A DNA stretch of 9,090 nucleotides from a methanogenic archaeon (GTDB lineage: Archaea > Thermoplasmatota > Thermoplasmata > Methanomassiliicoccales > Methanomethylophilaceae), in NCBI GenBank assembly GCA_902787415.1, contig CADAGG010000041.1, forward strand, positions 1-9,090. The letters run 5' to 3'. The notes under the pieces were generated by a model. It did not search any database. It was given only the letters and a program-made list of their open reading frames with translations, and had not been told where the DNA came from. The position numbers and the translations under genes were made by a program. The number at the start of each line of letters is the position of its first letter. Within the stretch, counting starts at the first letter, position 1. Below are positions 6,722 to 9,090 of this stretch, piece after piece.

Positions 6722-7545
6722 CCGCACAGACTACATTGACAGAGGAGAAGGCGGAAGCCGCCGAACCCGTGAAAAAGACGATAGCACCCAACAAGAAGAA
6801 GCCCACCAACGAGGAGATCAGGGTCGTGATGGACACGGTCCTCGAGACCGCGGGCGACCTCAGGGAGGTCCAGGGAAGGCTCACCGCCGACATCATCGGC
6901 CTCTCGGACAAGATCGACGGGTTCCAGGACGCCATGGGCGTCATCAGCAACAAGATCGACGAGCTCCAGTTCACCGGAGCCTCCGAGCCCGCCCCCGCCC
7001 CCGAGAAGAGGGAGTACCTGGGCGGCGAGGCACCCGCCGCGGAACCCCAGGTCAGCGGCGATCTGGGACAGTACGTCACCACCCGCGAGATGTTCGACAA
7101 GTACGCCCGCCAGATGGACCGCAGGGACGGGGAGCTCGCCAACAAGAAGTTCATGCACCTCATGGAGAAGCTCAGCCTGATGAGGGAGGACTACGCCAAG
7201 CTCTGCAGGAACCTCTCCGAGAACGCGACGTCCTACTCCGGTAAGGAGGTGCTCACCTCCTTCGAGGCTTACCTGGTGGACATCGAGAACATGCTCACCG
7301 ACGCCGGCGTGACCATCGGCCACTTCGGCAGCATCGGGGACCCGGTGGACGTGCAGCACCAGAGGATCATGGGAGTGGTCGCCACCGACGACCCCTCCAA
7401 GAACGGCACCGTGGCGCAGAAACTGTCGGAAGGATACGAGTACGACGGGCGCGCCATCGTCAAAGAGAAGGTAAACGTTTATAAGACAGCCGGACAAACA
7501 CCCGCCGTAACTGAGACGGGATTCAGACTGTCGCCATCACAGTGA
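6718..7545 (+). CDS. Divergent GrpE-like nucleotide exchange factor
   Basis: 275 residues. The frame is open upstream into the GTPase gene, but ATG 6718 has a Shine-Dalgarno site and an ATGA overlap, so it is the real start. Residues 1-30 are charged and low-complexity. Residues 30-85 look like a coiled coil, as in the long GrpE dimer helix. Residues 85-108 are a Pro/Ala-rich linker, which canonical GrpE lacks. Residues 110-200 are helical. Residues 202-256 match the GrpE beta-wing in order: a GD-P-VD-xxHQ segment (207-214, with His214 where GrpE has the conserved His), then EGYEYDGR (238-245) and VNVYK (252-256), as in the GrpE pattern KGYxLxGRxIRxAxVxV. GrpE opens the Hsp70 ATPase cleft to release ADP, so this protein probably serves the adjacent Hsp70(s) at 7559 and/or 434. 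The last 19 residues (257-275) lie beyond the family's usual end and use unusual codons (see the TATA box at 7478). The family call rests on the C-terminal motif; overall similarity is low. Confidence 0.8.
   Translation: MTAQTTLTEEKAEAAEPVKKTIAPNKKKPTNEEIRVVMDTVLETAGDLREVQGRLTADIIGLSDKIDGFQDAMGVISNKIDELQFTGASEPAPAPEKREYLGGEAPAAEPQVSGDLGQYVTTREMFDKYARQMDRRDGELANKKFMHLMEKLSLMREDYAKLCRNLSENATSYSGKEVLTSFEAYLVDIENMLTDAGVTIGHFGSIGDPVDVQHQRIMGVVATDDPSKNGTVAQKLSEGYEYDGRAIVKEKVNVYKTAGQTPAVTETGFRLSPSQ
7478..7485 (+). promoter_or_regulatory. Possible internal archaeal promoter for the second Hsp70
   Basis: TTTATAAG, close to the archaeal TATA consensus, lies inside the end of the GrpE-like gene with AAAC just before it. 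Start of transcription would fall near 7506-7510, about 50 nt before ATG 7559. The codons forming it (GTA AAC GTT TAT AAG) are unusual in a gene that otherwise prefers C- or G-ending codons. This suggests the bases are kept for a reason other than protein sequence. Confidence 0.45.
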
Positions 7546-7549
7546 AAAA

Positions 7550-7554
7550 GGGAG
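7550..7554 (+). promoter_or_regulatory. Weak Shine-Dalgarno GGGAG for the second Hsp70
   Basis: GGGAG lies 4 nt before ATG 7559, in the 13-nt gap after the GrpE-like stop. It is shorter and closer than the AGGAGG sites upstream, but it supports the ATG at 7559. Confidence 0.5.
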
Positions 7555-7558
7555 AACA

Positions 7559-9090
7559 ATGAGCGAAGAATTCAGCATAGGCATCGATCTGGGAACCACC
7601 TACTCGTGCCTCGCATACATCGACGACAACAACGAACCCGTCGTGGAGAGGAACTACGAACACGAGGACACCACCCCGTCCGTCATCCTGTTCAACGACG
7701 TGGGCGAGAAGCTGGTGGGTTCCTCCGCCAAGGACATGTTCCTGATGTACTCCAGCGACAGGTTCGTCCTGGACATCAAGAGGAAGATGGGAACCGACTA
7801 CTCCGTCGACATCGACGGCATCAGGTACACCCCTCCCACCCTCTCCGGACTCATCCTCCGCAAGCTCCTGAAGGACTTCGAGGAGAACCACGGACTGGAC
7901 GAGGGCTCCGTCAAGAGCGCGGTCATCACCGTCCCCGCCTACTTCGGACAGGAGGAGAGGGAGGCCACCGTCAACGCGGGCAGGATCGCGGGACTGGAGG
8001 AGGTCACCCTCCTCAACGAGCCCACCGCGGCCGCCATCTGCTTCGGATTCGGCAACAACCAGGGCGGACCCAAGAAGGTCCTGGTCTACGACCTCGGAGG
8101 AGGGACCTTCGACGTCACCGTCCTCCAGATCGACGGCAAGAGCTTCACCGCCATCGCCACCGACGGACAGAGGCTGATGGGAGGTAAGGACTGGGACGCC
8201 GCCCTCAAGCAGATCATCATCGGCAAGATCGCCGAGATGAGCGGACTCAGCGAGGATGAGATCGAGGCCGACAACGACATCATGGAGGCCCTGGTCCTCG
8301 ACTCCGAGGACCTGAAGAAGAGGCTCTCCACCTCCGAGTCCACCAGGGGTACCATGACCATCGGCGGAAGGAAAGTCACCTACACGGTCACCAGGGAGGA
8401 GTTCGAGGACGCCACCAGGCATCTCATCGACTCCACCGCCGACACCGTGGAGGAGGTCCTCAACTCCAAGAACCTCACCGTGGGCGACATCGACGCCTTC
8501 CTCCTGGTCGGAGGATCCTCCAGGATGCCTCAGGTCAAATCCGTCATCAGCTCCAGGTTCCCCGGGGCCAACATCAAGATCTACGACCCCGACCAGTCCA
8601 TCGCGAAAGGAGCGGCAGTCTACTGCAAGTCCAGGGACGTGCTCTCCGACGCCAAGGCGGAGATCAAGCAGCAGATGGACGCCCAGCAGACCGCCCCCGC
8701 CGACGAGACCGAGATGGCCAGCCGCGTGGACGAGGTCGCCATGTCCACCGACGACGCCATCGTGGTGCACAACGTCCTCAGCAAATCCCTGGGAGTCAAA
8801 GCGGGAGACGGGAACGGCAACGAGTACATCTCCAACATCGTCTTCAGGGACGTCACCCTGCCCCTGGTCGAGAACAGGACCTACTACCCCTACGTGGACG
8901 GCCAGCTCTCCGTCGAGGTGGAGATCTTCGAGAACAGCGCCCGCAACAACGAGGACGGCATGAGAGTGGAACTGGCCGACGCCACCCTCGTCGGATCCTT
9001 CCCCATGAAGCTGCCCGAGGACGTCACCAAGAACACCCCCATCAACATCCGCTTCACCGTCAACGACGACGGAATGGTCTTCGCCTACGT
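7559..9090 (+). CDS. Hsp70 (DnaK-like) chaperone, 3' end beyond the window
   Basis: Partial at the right edge; 510 codons are visible with no stop. The ATPase domain (about 1-360) is complete: IDLGTTYS (9-16), Lys74 in the IKRK segment at the place of DnaK's catalytic lysine, NEPTAAA, DLGGGTFDVT (178-187), GGKDWD (208-213) and VGGSSRMP (317-324). The peptide-binding beta domain starts near KSLGV (409-413) and is still running at the edge. Between the two is an enlarged, Gln/Asp/Ala-rich linker: 56 residues separate GAA (351-353) from SLG (410-412), where DnaK of E. coli has about 20. The hydrophobic VLLLD-type linker is not seen. It shares GGKDWD with the vWA-Hsp70, where DnaK has GGEDFD, so both are of a specialised Hsp70 branch and probably not the housekeeping DnaK. 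Its role is likely ATP-driven client binding with the adjacent GrpE-like factor. Whether it keeps a helical lid or has another fused domain lies outside the window. Confidence 0.93.
   Translation, partial: MSEEFSIGIDLGTTYSCLAYIDDNNEPVVERNYEHEDTTPSVILFNDVGEKLVGSSAKDMFLMYSSDRFVLDIKRKMGTDYSVDIDGIRYTPPTLSGLILRKLLKDFEENHGLDEGSVKSAVITVPAYFGQEEREATVNAGRIAGLEEVTLLNEPTAAAICFGFGNNQGGPKKVLVYDLGGGTFDVTVLQIDGKSFTAIATDGQRLMGGKDWDAALKQIIIGKIAEMSGLSEDEIEADNDIMEALVLDSEDLKKRLSTSESTRGTMTIGGRKVTYTVTREEFEDATRHLIDSTADTVEEVLNSKNLTVGDIDAFLLVGGSSRMPQVKSVISSRFPGANIKIYDPDQSIAKGAAVYCKSRDVLSDAKAEIKQQMDAQQTAPADETEMASRVDEVAMSTDDAIVVHNVLSKSLGVKAGDGNGNEYISNIVFRDVTLPLVENRTYYPYVDGQLSVEVEIFENSARNNEDGMRVELADATLVGSFPMKLPEDVTKNTPINIRFTVNDDGMVFAY

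Noticed and set aside
434..9090. Transposon, integrase, toxin or restriction signatures around the chaperone block
   Set aside because: No transposase, integrase, nuclease or terminal repeats were recognised in the window, so mobility or a defence role is not supported by the sequence itself.

Overview
The window is GC-rich and all its genes lie on the + strand. It looks archaeal. An A/T-only box of TATA type (TATTTTTAATA) stands about 30 nt before the first operon gene, with no bacterial -35/-10 pair. A second TATA-type box (TTTATAAG) precedes the last gene. Arginine is written mainly as AGG and CGC. Shine-Dalgarno sites are of the AGGAGG / AGGTGA type. Together these suggest a GC-rich euryarchaeote, perhaps of the Thermoplasmatota / Methanomassiliicoccales kind. 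The lineage is an inference from composition and promoters, not from a marker gene.

Layout: (1) 1-340 is the C-terminal end of a heavy-metal P1B-type ATPase (Zn/Cd/Pb type), unrelated to what follows. (2) 341-433 is an intergenic spacer with a perfect 9-bp hairpin and a strong TATA-like promoter. (3) 434-9090 is a tight five-gene block: an Hsp70 whose lid is replaced by a von Willebrand factor A (vWA) domain (434-2464); a 1004-residue adaptor-like protein with a J-like N-terminus that lacks HPD, a cysteine-rich zinc ribbon, a TPR-like segment and serial fibronectin-III-like domains (2470-5484); a zinc-ribbon P-loop GTPase (5486-6721); a divergent GrpE-like nucleotide exchange factor (6718-7545); and a second, non-fused Hsp70 that runs off the window (7559-9090+). 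Junctions are an overlap or a gap of 13 nt or less, and ribosome-binding sites lie inside the preceding gene's end.

Taken together this looks like a self-contained, specialised Hsp70 machine and not the housekeeping dnaK-dnaJ-grpE set. Two Hsp70 ATPases share an unusual GGKDWD signature and have a dedicated exchange factor. A J-like protein lacking the HPD tripeptide sits where a J-protein would be expected. A metal-binding vWA module and a GTPase add further nucleotide- and metal-dependent control. The function is unknown. Plausible roles are assembly or remodelling of a specific client complex, or a stress or conflict response. The co-directional block with the GTPase and the vWA-Hsp70 fusion is the most interesting item in the window.
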